DNA from: Nisaea nitritireducens
GTDB lineage: Bacteria > Pseudomonadota > Alphaproteobacteria > Thalassobaculales > Thalassobaculaceae
DNA: 59,162 bases
Reading direction: 5' to 3'
Assembly (NCBI RefSeq): GCF_014904795.1
Contig: NZ_JACZFS010000063.1
Location: 1-59,162, forward strand
Under the pieces are notes generated by a model. That model worked only from the letters and a program-made list of their open reading frames with translations. It did not search any database and had not been told where the DNA came from. Position 1 is the stretch's first letter. Every line of letters starts with the position of its first letter. The position numbers were made by a program, and so were the translations under genes. Below, in pieces: positions 27,980-36,179 of the stretch.

Positions 27980-28288
27980 ATGGCCCATCTCATCATCGTC
28001 TATTGGCGCGACATCCCGGCCCAGGTCATCGCCGAACGCGGCCGGGGCCGCAAGCGCGAGCAGGCGAAGGTCGAGCTGCCCGTGCGCTTTATCCACGCCA
28101 TCGACATGGCGGCCATGAGGGACGGCTCGGAAGACGAGGGCGCTTATCTTGAGGGCTGGCGCCGGGCCGATCCGGTGGAGTGCGGGGACGATCTCGAAGC
28201 AGAGGCGCAGGCGGCGGCTGAGGCGCTTGAGAGGGAATATGACGGCGCGAAGCTGAAAGCGTTGATCGCGAATGGCGGCAACGCCTGA
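27980..28288 (+). CDS. Virulence-factor (Scvir-type) small protein of the corrinoid module
   Basis: 102 residues (MAHLIIVYWRDIPAQVIAERGRGRKREQAKVEL...). The IVYWRDIPAQV...KREQAK(V/A)ELP(V/E)RF segment is the hallmark of a small alphaproteobacterial family labelled virulence factor in databases, usually found next to corrinoid methyltransferase and MTHFR genes (recalled). The label is historical; the role is unknown, and in this context an accessory function in corrinoid methyl transfer is inferred. 28 nt after DUF1638, with an AACGGAGAG site. Confidence 0.78.
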   Translation: MAHLIIVYWRDIPAQVIAERGRGRKREQAKVELPVRFIHAIDMAAMRDGSEDEGAYLEGWRRADPVECGDDLEAEAQAAAEALEREYDGAKLKALIANGGNA

Positions 28289-28298
28289 GTGCGGTGTT

Positions 28299-28808
28299 TC
28301 AGCCGTCCAGCCAGTCTGGAGAATGGGCTAGCAGGTCGTGCCGGATCGGCGGGTGGTCCGCTGCCATCGGGTCGAGGCGCAGCCGGGTCAGGCGGAGGAA
28401 GCTGAACCTCCAGATGCCGTCCGCCCGGAGATATTCCTCTTCATAGTGACCGTAGCCGCGGTACCCGCGTCCGCCTGGAAACTCTTTCAAAGGAATACCG
28501 GGGCCGAGTTCGACGAGGTCCATCATCGCCCAGATGCCGCGCGCCCGGTCCGGGCCGTAGAAGGTGATTTCCGGATTGTGCACATGGTGGACCGAGACGG
28601 CATCTTTCATGCGCGTGGAAATGCCCGCGACGAAGGCACGCTCGTCGGACCCGGTCGGCGCGGAGCCGAACCCCTCGAACACGGTTCCGGAGACGAACAG
28701 CCCCGCGAGCCGCTCCCACTGCTTGGTGTCGATATAGCGGCAATATTGCGCCTTCAGCCGCTTGATCGCCTCAATGTCGGCGAAGCGGGCGCGATCCGCA
28801 TCGGTCAT
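28299..28808 (-). CDS. SnoaL-like / NTF2-fold protein
   Basis: 169 residues with the SnoaL_4-type start ADIEAIKRLKAQYCRYIDTKQWERLAGLF, then HHVHNPEITFYG and YRGYGHYEEEYLRADGIWRFSFLRLTRLR. NTF2-fold proteins of this group act as small isomerases/dehydratases or have no known activity. It lies 32 nt downstream of a PRISE-type reductase gene on the same strand, so the two are probably co-transcribed and may act on the same ketone/enone-type substrate (inference). Confidence 0.82.
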   Translation of the reverse strand: MTDADRARFADIEAIKRLKAQYCRYIDTKQWERLAGLFVSGTVFEGFGSAPTGSDERAFVAGISTRMKDAVSVHHVHNPEITFYGPDRARGIWAMMDLVELGPGIPLKEFPGGRGYRGYGHYEEEYLRADGIWRFSFLRLTRLRLDPMAADHPPIRHDLLAHSPDWLDG

Positions 28809-28840
28809 GCATTCCTCCCGTTTGTCAGTCTTTCACCGGA

Positions 28841-29887
28841 TCAGGGGATCAGGCGCGCCGTCCGATAGCTGTCGAACAGGTCGGTGAACATCTGGTCCGA
28901 CTTGATCACATCATGGAAGCCTGCGAGCCGTGCCTTGGTCGTATCAGCGATGATGTCGTAAGTCGGCGCGAAGACGTAATCGCCATAGTCCCACAGGGCG
29001 ATGTCGCTGTAGGGCGTTGGGACGAGATCGTGCTTGGCGACGATGCGGTCCCAGACCGGGGCATGTTCCGGCATGGTCTCGGCCAGGGAAATGCCAAGCG
29101 GCGGGCCGACTTCAAGGCCGAAATAGGCGGCGAACCGCGGCCATAAAGTGCTCCAGCGGAAGATGTCGCCGTTGGTGATGTTGAAGGCCTGGTTGGCGGC
29201 GGCGGGTGTGCCAGCCATCCAGACGGCTGCGCGGGCGATGTGGTGGGCATGCGCGCACTCGGCGAGGCAGTCGTAAGCCGTCTCCGTTCCCGGAAAACTG
29301 AAAGGGCGGCCGAGTTCCCGCATGATCTCGGCATAGGCGGCGATCACCGAGACCAGGTTGCGCGGCTTGCCGGGGGTGAAGCCGAAGACCAGCGGCGGCC
29401 GCACGACGCTCCAGCTCCACGGCACATCGAGTCCGGATATCCAGTCCTGCTGATCGTAATAGAAGTTCGGCACGCCGGGCCGGGGATCGTCTTCCTCGGC
29501 GGGTGTTTTATAGGGGCCGAGATGATTGCCGTAATATTTGGTGCCGTGCATCAGATTGACATGGCGCAAGCCCGGCGCGGCGGCAGAGATGGCGTCGACC
29601 GCGTTGACCAGCATGGCGAGATTGTCTTCAACGGACTCGTTACCGCCTTCGCCGTGCGGGGCGCGTCCGGCATAGAAGATATGCGTGATGTCGGAGAGTT
29701 CCGCTGCCTTGGCCCGGCAATCCGCCGGATCGAGCAGATCCATCGAGAGATAGGGGATCGGCAGCGGCTCGCGGGGCGGTCTGCGGCTGACACCGATAAC
29801 CTTTTGGCCGTCCTCGATCAGTTGGCGGCAGATCGCGCCGCCTAGCATCCCACTCGCGCCCAGCACCACCGCCGTCATCGCCGCCAT
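28841..29887 (-). CDS. PRISE-family (progesterone 5-beta-reductase/iridoid-synthase-like) SDR
   Basis: 348 residues from the ATG at 29887 (GGGGGGA upstream). Extended SDR with VVLGASGMLGG cofactor loop. The segments HGTKYYGNHLGPYKTP and NFYYDQQDWI match the PRISE family, in which the Lys of GxKxY and the Tyr of NFYY are catalytic, and WSVVRPPLVFGF follows. Members reduce the C=C bond of enones with NADPH. Physiological substrate unknown; its operon partner is a SnoaL-like protein. Alternative in-frame starts exist at 29920 and 29878. Confidence 0.82.
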   Translation of the reverse strand: MAAMTAVVLGASGMLGGAICRQLIEDGQKVIGVSRRPPREPLPIPYLSMDLLDPADCRAKAAELSDITHIFYAGRAPHGEGGNESVEDNLAMLVNAVDAISAAAPGLRHVNLMHGTKYYGNHLGPYKTPAEEDDPRPGVPNFYYDQQDWISGLDVPWSWSVVRPPLVFGFTPGKPRNLVSVIAAYAEIMRELGRPFSFPGTETAYDCLAECAHAHHIARAAVWMAGTPAAANQAFNITNGDIFRWSTLWPRFAAYFGLEVGPPLGISLAETMPEHAPVWDRIVAKHDLVPTPYSDIALWDYGDYVFAPTYDIIADTTKARLAGFHDVIKSDQMFTDLFDSYRTARLIP

Positions 29888-29983
29888 CGAAATCCCCCCA
29901 CCGGTTTTCATGAACTGCACAATGGCGGGGGGCGCCTGGCAAGGCGAAATCCGCCCTGCGGGACGGCTGGGAAGTCTCGGCCG

Positions 29984-30904
29984 TTATTTCTCGCTCTCGA
30001 CCAATCCGCGCACGAACAGTCGTTGCAGGAACACCACCACCAGCACCGGAGGTGCCATGGCGATGAGTGCGGCGGTCATGGCGAGGTTCCATTCCGGCAC
30101 CGCTTCCGGCTGCGGCATCAGCTTGGCAATGCCGATCACGACCGTCGAATAGGACGGGTCGGTGGTCACCAGCAGCGGCCAGAGATACTGGTTCCAGCCA
30201 TAGATAAAGAGGATGACGCAGAGCGCGGCGATGTTGGTACGCGAGAGCGGCAGCAGGATATCCAGCAGGAACCGCATTGGCCCGGCTCCGTCGATCTTCG
30301 CCGCTTCCGTCATCTCGTTCGGGATGGTCATGAAGAACTGGCGGAACAGGAAGGTGGCGGTTGCCGACGCGATCAGCGGGAAAATCAGCCCGGCATAGGA
30401 ATTCAGCAGGCTGACCTTGATGTCAAAGCGCACCTTTTCGCCCGTGATCCAGGAGGCGAGATCGTCCAGCCGCAACAGCTCACCGAGCCAGAGAAACGGG
30501 GTCAGCGCGTTCGCCGCCACCTCGTAAGTCGGCACGATGCGGACCTCGATCGGCAGCATCAGCGACATGAAGATGATCCAGAAGGCGGTCATCTTGAAGC
30601 GGAAGTCGAAATAGACGATGGCGAAGGCGGAGATGATGGAGATTGCCACTTTGCCGACCGTGATGCCGATGGCCTGCACTGCCGAATTGAACAATTGCAG
30701 GCCAAGATCGGCTCGGCTCCAGGCTTCCTGGATGTTCACCAGGAACTGATCTCCGAAAAAGAGCGGCATAGGCAAGCCGTTTACCTGTTCCGGCGTCAGT
30801 GTGGCCGCGACCAGGGCGACATAGATCGGGAAGCCGGTGACCAGTATGCCGAGGATCAGGAAGACATGGGTCAGGATGTCGAGGATCGGGGTGCGTTCGG
30901 TCAT
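29984..30904 (-). CDS. ugpE: sn-Glycerol-3-phosphate ABC transporter permease UgpE
   Basis: 306 residues from the ATG at 30904, 4 nt after the ugpA stop. Six predicted membrane helices. The permease EAA loop is visible (EAAKIDGAGPMRFLLDILLPLSRTNIAALCVILFIYGWNQYLWPLL), and the WNQYLWPLL segment is typical of UgpE/MalG permeases. Last gene of the reverse-strand ugpC-ugpB-ugpA-ugpE unit. Confidence 0.92.
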   Translation of the reverse strand: MTERTPILDILTHVFLILGILVTGFPIYVALVAATLTPEQVNGLPMPLFFGDQFLVNIQEAWSRADLGLQLFNSAVQAIGITVGKVAISIISAFAIVYFDFRFKMTAFWIIFMSLMLPIEVRIVPTYEVAANALTPFLWLGELLRLDDLASWITGEKVRFDIKVSLLNSYAGLIFPLIASATATFLFRQFFMTIPNEMTEAAKIDGAGPMRFLLDILLPLSRTNIAALCVILFIYGWNQYLWPLLVTTDPSYSTVVIGIAKLMPQPEAVPEWNLAMTAALIAMAPPVLVVVFLQRLFVRGLVESEK

Positions 30905-30908
30905 CGGC

Positions 30909-31796
30909 TCAATCCGCGTAATGGACGCGCCGCTCAAGGAAGCGGAACTGGAAAATGGTCAGCCCCATGACGACGATCATCAGGATGATCGACTGGGCCG
31001 CAGAGGCACTGAGGTCGAGGCCGATGAAACCGTCCTGGAACACCTTGTAGACGAGGATTGTGGTAGCATCGCCGGGCCCGCCGCCGGTGGTCACGTGAAT
31101 GATCCCGAAGGTGTCGAAGAAGGCGTAGACGATGTTCAGCACCACCAGGAAGAAGGTGGTCGGCGAGAGCAGCGGCAGGATGATGTCGCGCACCCGGCGC
31201 AACGGCCCGGCCCCGTCCATGGCGGCGGATTCGATGACCGCGCGCGGAATCGACTGCAGGCCGGCGAGGAAGAAGACGAAATTGTAGGCGACCTGCTTCC
31301 AGGCGGCGGCGAAGACCACCAGCACCATAGCGTCGAAGCTGCTGAGTTCCGGGTTCCAGCCCCAGTTGAAGAGCTGTTTCAGCGCGAAGGCGACGACACC
31401 GGAATGCGGGTCCAGCGTAAAGCTCCAGAGCGCACCGGCGATGGCGGGGGCCACGGCATAGGGCCAGATCAGCAGGGTCCGGTAGAAGTCGGTCGCGCGC
31501 AGCACCCGGTCGGCGAAGAGGGCGAAGAGCAAGCCGAGACCGAGCGAGAGAGCGGTGGTCGCAAGACTGAAGACGACCGTTACCCGGATGGCTTTGTGAT
31601 ATTCCGGCTGGGTCACCATATCGACGAAGTTCTCGAACCCGACCCACTCCGCATATCCGCCGAAAGGCGAGGAGAGGGTGAAGGCCTGGTAGAGCGCCTG
31701 TCCGGCCGGCCAGAAGAAAAACCAGACCAGGATCAGAAGCTGCGGGAAGAGCAGCAGATAGGGCAGCCAATGGCCGTCGAATGTGACCCGTCTCAT
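30909..31796 (-). CDS. ugpA: sn-Glycerol-3-phosphate ABC transporter permease UgpA
   Basis: 295 residues, six membrane helices, with the EAA loop ESAAMDGAGPLRRVRDIILPLLSPTTFFLVVLNIVYAFFDTFGIIHVTTGGGP. The DTFGIIHxxTxGGP ending is specific to UgpA-type permeases. Transcribed after ugpB, from which it is separated by a hairpin at 31828-31854 that may lower its expression relative to the binding protein. Confidence 0.93.
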   Translation of the reverse strand: MRRVTFDGHWLPYLLLFPQLLILVWFFFWPAGQALYQAFTLSSPFGGYAEWVGFENFVDMVTQPEYHKAIRVTVVFSLATTALSLGLGLLFALFADRVLRATDFYRTLLIWPYAVAPAIAGALWSFTLDPHSGVVAFALKQLFNWGWNPELSSFDAMVLVVFAAAWKQVAYNFVFFLAGLQSIPRAVIESAAMDGAGPLRRVRDIILPLLSPTTFFLVVLNIVYAFFDTFGIIHVTTGGGPGDATTILVYKVFQDGFIGLDLSASAAQSIILMIVVMGLTIFQFRFLERRVHYAD

Positions 31797-31827
31797 GGTC
31801 TCTTATCCGGATAATTGGAAGAAGGGA

Positions 31828-31854
31828 CCGGGGCGGCCATGGAGGCCGCCCCGG
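31828..31854 (-). terminator. Hairpin between ugpB and ugpA (partial terminator / mRNA stabiliser)
   Basis: Perfect 11-bp stem (CCGGGGCGGCC / GGCCGCCCCGG, 5-nt loop) in the 74-nt gap between ugpB and ugpA, without a T-run. Hairpins at this place in ABC importer operons commonly protect the binding-protein mRNA or partially terminate, giving more binding protein than permease. Confidence 0.65.
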
Positions 31855-31870
31855 GACTTGGTGTCGGCGG

Positions 31871-33259
31871 TTATTCCACCAGCATCGGGTAGGTCGCCTC
31901 GGCCTGACGCGAGTTCTGCTTCTCGAACCGGCGCAGGATCTCGTCACCCCGGCGCACGGCGTTGGCGAAGGCCTGCTTCACGGTCTGCTCGTTGGCCCAG
32001 ACCTTGCGCAGCTCGCTCTCGATCGCGACGTGAATGTTGTCGAAATTTCCGAGCCGCGGCACGCGGGCTGCCGGATGCGGTGTATCGCCACCGCGCAGAA
32101 GCTGGATCACGGCCAATTCTTTGGTCGGGTACTCGTTGTAGTACCCGTCGGACTTCAGCTCGTTGTAGGCCTGCTTGGTGATCGGCACGTAGCCGGTCTT
32201 CTTGTGCCAGTACTTCTGGATCTCGACCGAGGTCAGAGATTTGAAGAACTCGGTCACGCCGGCATATTCCTCGTCGGAAAAGCCTTTGAGGACGTACAGC
32301 GCGGCGCCGCCGATGGTGGTGTTCACGGGCGTGGTGCCGGCTTCATACGGCAGGTGGGCGGCGGTCCAGTTGAACTTGTTGCTCTCCATCCGGGCATGGC
32401 TGGCGGTGGAGCGGATGTGGAACAGGCAGTTGCCAGCCTGGAAGTCTTTCAGCGCCCCGCTACCCCAATCGGTTTGGGATTCCGCGCCGAACTCCGCGAG
32501 GCCCTCGTCGAGCCAGCGTTTCAGGCGGGTCATGTGGTTGAACGCCCAGCCATCCTCATTGTCGAAAACGAGACGCGCGCCAAGACCGTCCACACCGTTA
32601 TTCTTGCTGGCATAGAACTGCTTCTGCTGGGCCATCGGGTTTTCCATGTCGGCCCACATGCCGGCATAGAAGGCATACCCGCAGGCCTTGCCGCCACGCG
32701 GGACCGTGACATCGGAAGCTTGCAGCTTGCGGATCTGCTCTTCCATTTCCTGATAGGTCTTCGGCAGCGCGCCGAGGCCGGCTGCGTCATGCAGATCCTT
32801 GTTCACATAGAGGATTGGGGTCGAGCTGTTGAAAGGCATCGCCAGCAGCTTGCCGTTCGGGTCGGTATAGGTGTTCACCACCGGCGCCAGATACTCGCTC
32901 TTGTCCAGCATCACGCCGTTTTTCGCCAGCAGGTCTTCCGCCGGAATGATGGCGCCCGAGAGCATCAGGGTGATCACGCCGGTCTCGTTATTCTGGAAGA
33001 AGTGCGGCTGCTCGTCCGCCCGGATGGCGGCGATGGTCTGGGTCATCAGGTGCCGGTACCGGCCCTTCCAGGTGGCGACCACTTCATACTTGTCCTGGCT
33101 TTCGTTGAAGCGCTTGACGATCTCGTCCACGCCCTCGCCGAGGCCGCCGCTCATGGCGTGCCACCAGTTGATCTTGATCTTCTCGGCGGACGCATCCGTG
33201 GCGCCGAAGGTAACGGCCGCGGCCAGCAGGCCGGCGACCCAGAATTTATTCCGCTTCAT
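31871..33259 (-). CDS. ugpB: sn-Glycerol-3-phosphate binding protein UgpB
   Basis: 462 residues with a cleavable signal peptide (FWVAGLLAAAVTFGATDASA). Very close in pattern to E. coli UgpB: INWWHAMSGGLGEGVDEIVKRFN, MPFNSSTPILYVNKD, CGYAFYAGMW, FYASKNNGVDG, NTTIGGAALYVLKG, KTGYVPITKQAYN and a C-terminal NAVRRGDEILRRFEKQ. Periplasmic receptor for glycerol-3-phosphate or glycerophosphodiesters. The 126-nt gap after ugpC is larger than elsewhere in the operon. Confidence 0.94.
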   Translation of the reverse strand: MKRNKFWVAGLLAAAVTFGATDASAEKIKINWWHAMSGGLGEGVDEIVKRFNESQDKYEVVATWKGRYRHLMTQTIAAIRADEQPHFFQNNETGVITLMLSGAIIPAEDLLAKNGVMLDKSEYLAPVVNTYTDPNGKLLAMPFNSSTPILYVNKDLHDAAGLGALPKTYQEMEEQIRKLQASDVTVPRGGKACGYAFYAGMWADMENPMAQQKQFYASKNNGVDGLGARLVFDNEDGWAFNHMTRLKRWLDEGLAEFGAESQTDWGSGALKDFQAGNCLFHIRSTASHARMESNKFNWTAAHLPYEAGTTPVNTTIGGAALYVLKGFSDEEYAGVTEFFKSLTSVEIQKYWHKKTGYVPITKQAYNELKSDGYYNEYPTKELAVIQLLRGGDTPHPAARVPRLGNFDNIHVAIESELRKVWANEQTVKQAFANAVRRGDEILRRFEKQNSRQAEATYPMLVE

Positions 33260-33385
33260 GACTCTATCTCCTTGGAATCCGAGGGCGCACAGAGCGTGTC
33301 CCAGAATGAAGATCGCAGAGCGCCGTGTATCTGTGGTTGAGGGAATTTGAAGAGCTGGAGTCCATAGCGTGTCAGTTCGGGGACT

Positions 33386-34516
33386 CTATGCGGCGGCGAT
33401 GCTCTCTTCGGTTGCGGTTTCCTGAACCTCGGGACGATCAAGGCGGAAACCGCTGACGCGGTCGAACAAATGTGTGTGTTTCGGGGCGATGGCGAGGCCG
33501 ATATCGTCGCCCATCTGCCAGTCGCCAGCGTCTTCCACCGCCACGTTGCTGACCAAGCGGCCATTGGCGGTATCGAGATGGACCAGACGGCTTGCGCCCA
33601 GCTCCTCGATCAGAACAATGCTTCCGGCGAGATGGGCACCCGTAAGCGGTACCGGGCGCAGATGCTCGGGGCGCAGGCCCAGCGTGACCTTCTCCGCGTC
33701 GCGCGCGCCTTCGAGCGGCCCGGTATTGATGACAGTTCCGTCTTTCAGAATCACTGCATGGCTATCGCCGTGTTCGCTCAGCGTACCGTGCAGGAAGTTC
33801 ATCGCGGGGGAGCCGATGAAGCTGGCGACGAACCGGGTTGCCGGCCGGTTATAGACGTCGACCGGGCGGCCGACCTGCTCGACCAGCCCGCCATTCATCA
33901 CCACCAGCCGGTCGGCCATGGTCATGGCCTCGACCTGATCGTGGGTGACGAAGACGCTGGTGGCACCGAGTTCGCGGTGCAGCTGCTTGATCTCGACCCG
34001 CATCTGCACCCGCAGTGTGGCGTCGAGGTTGGAGAGCGGCTCGTCGAACAGGAAGACCTTTGGCTCTCGGACGATGGCCCGCCCCATGGCGACGCGCTGG
34101 CGCTGGCCGCCGGAAAGCTGGCTCGGGCGCCGTGTCAGCATCTCGGTCAGGCCGAGAATTTCAGCGGTGTTGCCGACCCGCTCCTTGATCTCCGGCTTTG
34201 GCAGCTTCGCCAGCTTCAGGGAATAGGCCATGTTGTCGAACACGGTCATGTGCGGGTAGAGCGCGTAGTTCTGGAACACCATGGCGACATCGCGCTGGCG
34301 TGGCGCCAGCTCATTGACCACGGTTCCGGCAATATCTATCTCGCCGCCGGTGATGCTTTCCAGCCCGGCGATCATCCTGAGCAGTGTGGACTTGCCGCAG
34401 CCCGACGGGCCGACAATGACGACGAACTCTCCCGGCTCAAACCGGGCGTCTAGCCCGTGTACCACCTGCGTCTCGCCGTAAGATTTGCGGACCTGCCGAA
34501 GTTCGATCGTCGCCAT
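33386..34516 (-). CDS. ugpC: sn-Glycerol-3-phosphate ABC transporter ATPase UgpC
   Basis: 376 residues. Walker [13 protein letters not shown], signature [14 protein letters not shown], Walker [14 protein letters not shown], switch His in [16 protein letters not shown], and the C-terminal MalK/UgpC-type TOBE regulatory domain ([11 protein letters not shown]... [12 protein letters not shown]). First gene of the ugp unit; in E. coli the order is BAEC, here C comes first. No ugpQ phosphodiesterase in the window. Confidence 0.93.
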   Translation of the reverse strand: MATIELRQVRKSYGETQVVHGLDARFEPGEFVVIVGPSGCGKSTLLRMIAGLESITGGEIDIAGTVVNELAPRQRDVAMVFQNYALYPHMTVFDNMAYSLKLAKLPKPEIKERVGNTAEILGLTEMLTRRPSQLSGGQRQRVAMGRAIVREPKVFLFDEPLSNLDATLRVQMRVEIKQLHRELGATSVFVTHDQVEAMTMADRLVVMNGGLVEQVGRPVDVYNRPATRFVASFIGSPAMNFLHGTLSEHGDSHAVILKDGTVINTGPLEGARDAEKVTLGLRPEHLRPVPLTGAHLAGSIVLIEELGASRLVHLDTANGRLVSNVAVEDAGDWQMGDDIGLAIAPKHTHLFDRVSGFRLDRPEVQETATEESIAAA

Positions 34517-34670
34517 GAGCTGACCCTCATCCCGGTTGCGTAGCGGAATTGAGGGTAAGCGTGCCAGCGGATCAGAACCGCGACTCCATCATATCAATTC
34601 GGTGAATAAATGATTGCGGTTCTGATTTTCCCGCATTTTCAATGGGTCAATGGCGATCGCGCAGGCAGGT

Positions 34671-35279
34671 TCAGCCCATGCGTTCCCCGGCGCGGACCGG
34701 CTCCGGCAGGCGGTTTTCCGGCGGGGCAAGGGGGCAGACCCAGTCCGGCGAGTGATAGCAGGACGGGTGATAGGCGAAGTTGAAATCAAGGATCAGCTTG
34801 CCGTCCGGCGTCTGGCCGAGATCGGCGCTCTTGATGCTGTCCAGCAGGTAGCGGCCGCCGCCGTAAGTCTCTTTCCCGCTGGTGGCGTCGGTGAAGGGCA
34901 GGAAGGTGCCGCCTCCATAGCCCTCGATCCAGTAGACGGTCAGCTCGCGGCCCAGCTTCGAGGCAAGACCGCGGGTGCGCGCGGCGGGGTGTAGGGAGAT
35001 GTGCCCGTCATTGCCGATTTCACCTGCCAGCACGTCTTCGTTTGCCGGGGCGTCCAGCGCGACCTCGAAACGCATTTCGGGATCGTAATCAAATAGTGGG
35101 ATCGCGCCGTAGTCCGCCCGGCGGTCTTCGCTAATGGGGGATTGCTCATGCTCGCAGAACAATGCATCGCGCGTGTCGCGCCAGAGCGCCCAGGCGGTCT
35201 CCGGATCGTCGGCCCGGCGGATATCGGTATAAAGCTCGGCAACCCGGCGGCGCCAGTCGGCAAGCGAAACGGTGTTCAT
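34671..35279 (-). CDS. DUF1684 family protein
   Basis: 202 residues from the ATG at 35279 with GGGGGA upstream (13 extra residues if 35318 is used). Signature segments ADWRRRVAELYTDIR, PETAWALWRDTRDALFCEHEQSP, YWIEGYGGGTFLPFTDATSGKETYGGGRYLLDSIK and DFNFAYHPSCYHSPDWVCPLAPPENRLPEPVRAGE are diagnostic for DUF1684, a conserved family of unknown function with an HPSC...CPLAP motif. Divergent from the AhpD-like gene. Confidence 0.88.
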   Translation of the reverse strand: MNTVSLADWRRRVAELYTDIRRADDPETAWALWRDTRDALFCEHEQSPISEDRRADYGAIPLFDYDPEMRFEVALDAPANEDVLAGEIGNDGHISLHPAARTRGLASKLGRELTVYWIEGYGGGTFLPFTDATSGKETYGGGRYLLDSIKSADLGQTPDGKLILDFNFAYHPSCYHSPDWVCPLAPPENRLPEPVRAGERMG

Positions 35280-35442
35280 CACGGTCCCCCAAACATAGTC
35301 CAGAGTGACATGGCGCATCTTTCCTGTAAGCGCATCTCACGGGCGCGTGAGGTCGATTGGCTGCTGTATGCGGCATGCCTTGACCGCTTGTGCCGAGGCG
35401 CCGAAGCTGCACTTCGAAAAAAAATCGAACCGGAGGAACCCC

Positions 35443-36048
35443 ATGACCTGGATCGCGACCGTGCCCTATGCAGAGGCAACAGGCCGGCTGAAGACGCTCT
35501 ATGACCGGGTCAAGGGACCGGACGACAATGTCGACAACATCATGATGGCTCACAGCCTGCGCCCCCATTCCATGGAAGGACACATGCACCTCTACAAGTA
35601 CGTCCTGCACCACACAGGCAACAAGGTGCCGAAATGGATGCTGGAGGCACTGGGCGTTTATGTCAGCCAGATCAATCAGTGCGGCTACTGCGTTGAACAC
35701 CATTTCCAGGGCATGAAGCGTCTGCTGGCCGACGATGCCCGCGCCGATGCTATCCGGGCGGCTTTCGAGGCCGACGCGCCGGAGCAGGCCTTCGACGGCG
35801 CCGAGCTGGAAATGTGCCGCTATGCCGAAAAACTGACCCGCGATCCCGCCATGGTGAACGAGGCCGAAATCGAGGCCCTGCGCGCGGCCGGTCTGGATGA
35901 CGGGCGTATTCTGGAGGTGAACCAGGTTGTCAGTTACTTTTGTTACGCAAACAGAACGGTTCTGGGGCTGGGGATCAGCACGGCCGGGGACATCATCGGC
36001 CTTTCACCGAACGAGTCGGACGATCCGGATAACTGGTCGCATACGTGA
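35443..36048 (+). CDS. AhpD-like carboxymuconolactone decarboxylase family peroxidase
   Basis: 201 residues from the ATG at 35443 with CGGAGG upstream. The redox motif NQCGYCVEHHFQGMKRL (CxxC-like C-G-Y-C followed by His-His) and later the helix EIEALRAAGLDDGRILEVNQVVSYFCYANRTV match peroxidase-related AhpD-fold enzymes. Probably reduces hydroperoxides or a related substrate; cytoplasmic. Divergent from DUF1684. A terminator-like hairpin follows at 36140-36166. Confidence 0.86.
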   Translation: MTWIATVPYAEATGRLKTLYDRVKGPDDNVDNIMMAHSLRPHSMEGHMHLYKYVLHHTGNKVPKWMLEALGVYVSQINQCGYCVEHHFQGMKRLLADDARADAIRAAFEADAPEQAFDGAELEMCRYAEKLTRDPAMVNEAEIEALRAAGLDDGRILEVNQVVSYFCYANRTVLGLGISTAGDIIGLSPNESDDPDNWSHT

Positions 36049-36139
36049 GACGTTTCGGGGTTCCGGTAAAGCTTCATCATTACATTCAGAAATTCTGATT
36101 TAATTTTTATATTAATGGTTGATTAATTCCGGTCTTTTA

Positions 36140-36166
36140 AATTCCCGCTCATGCGGCGGAATTTTT
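36140..36166 (+). terminator. Rho-independent terminator after AhpD-like gene
   Basis: AATTCC/GGAATT outer stem and CGC/GCG inner stem around a TCAT loop with a two-base bulge, followed by five Ts (36162-36166). It lies 92 nt after the peroxidase stop and just before the chemoreceptor ribosome site. Confidence 0.6.
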
Positions 36167-36179
36167 ATGGAATGAAGCA

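Noticed and set aside
30023-33340. Forward-strand frames of 315-436 residues opposite the ugp genes
   Set aside because: Antisense to conserved importer genes with no recognisable domain.
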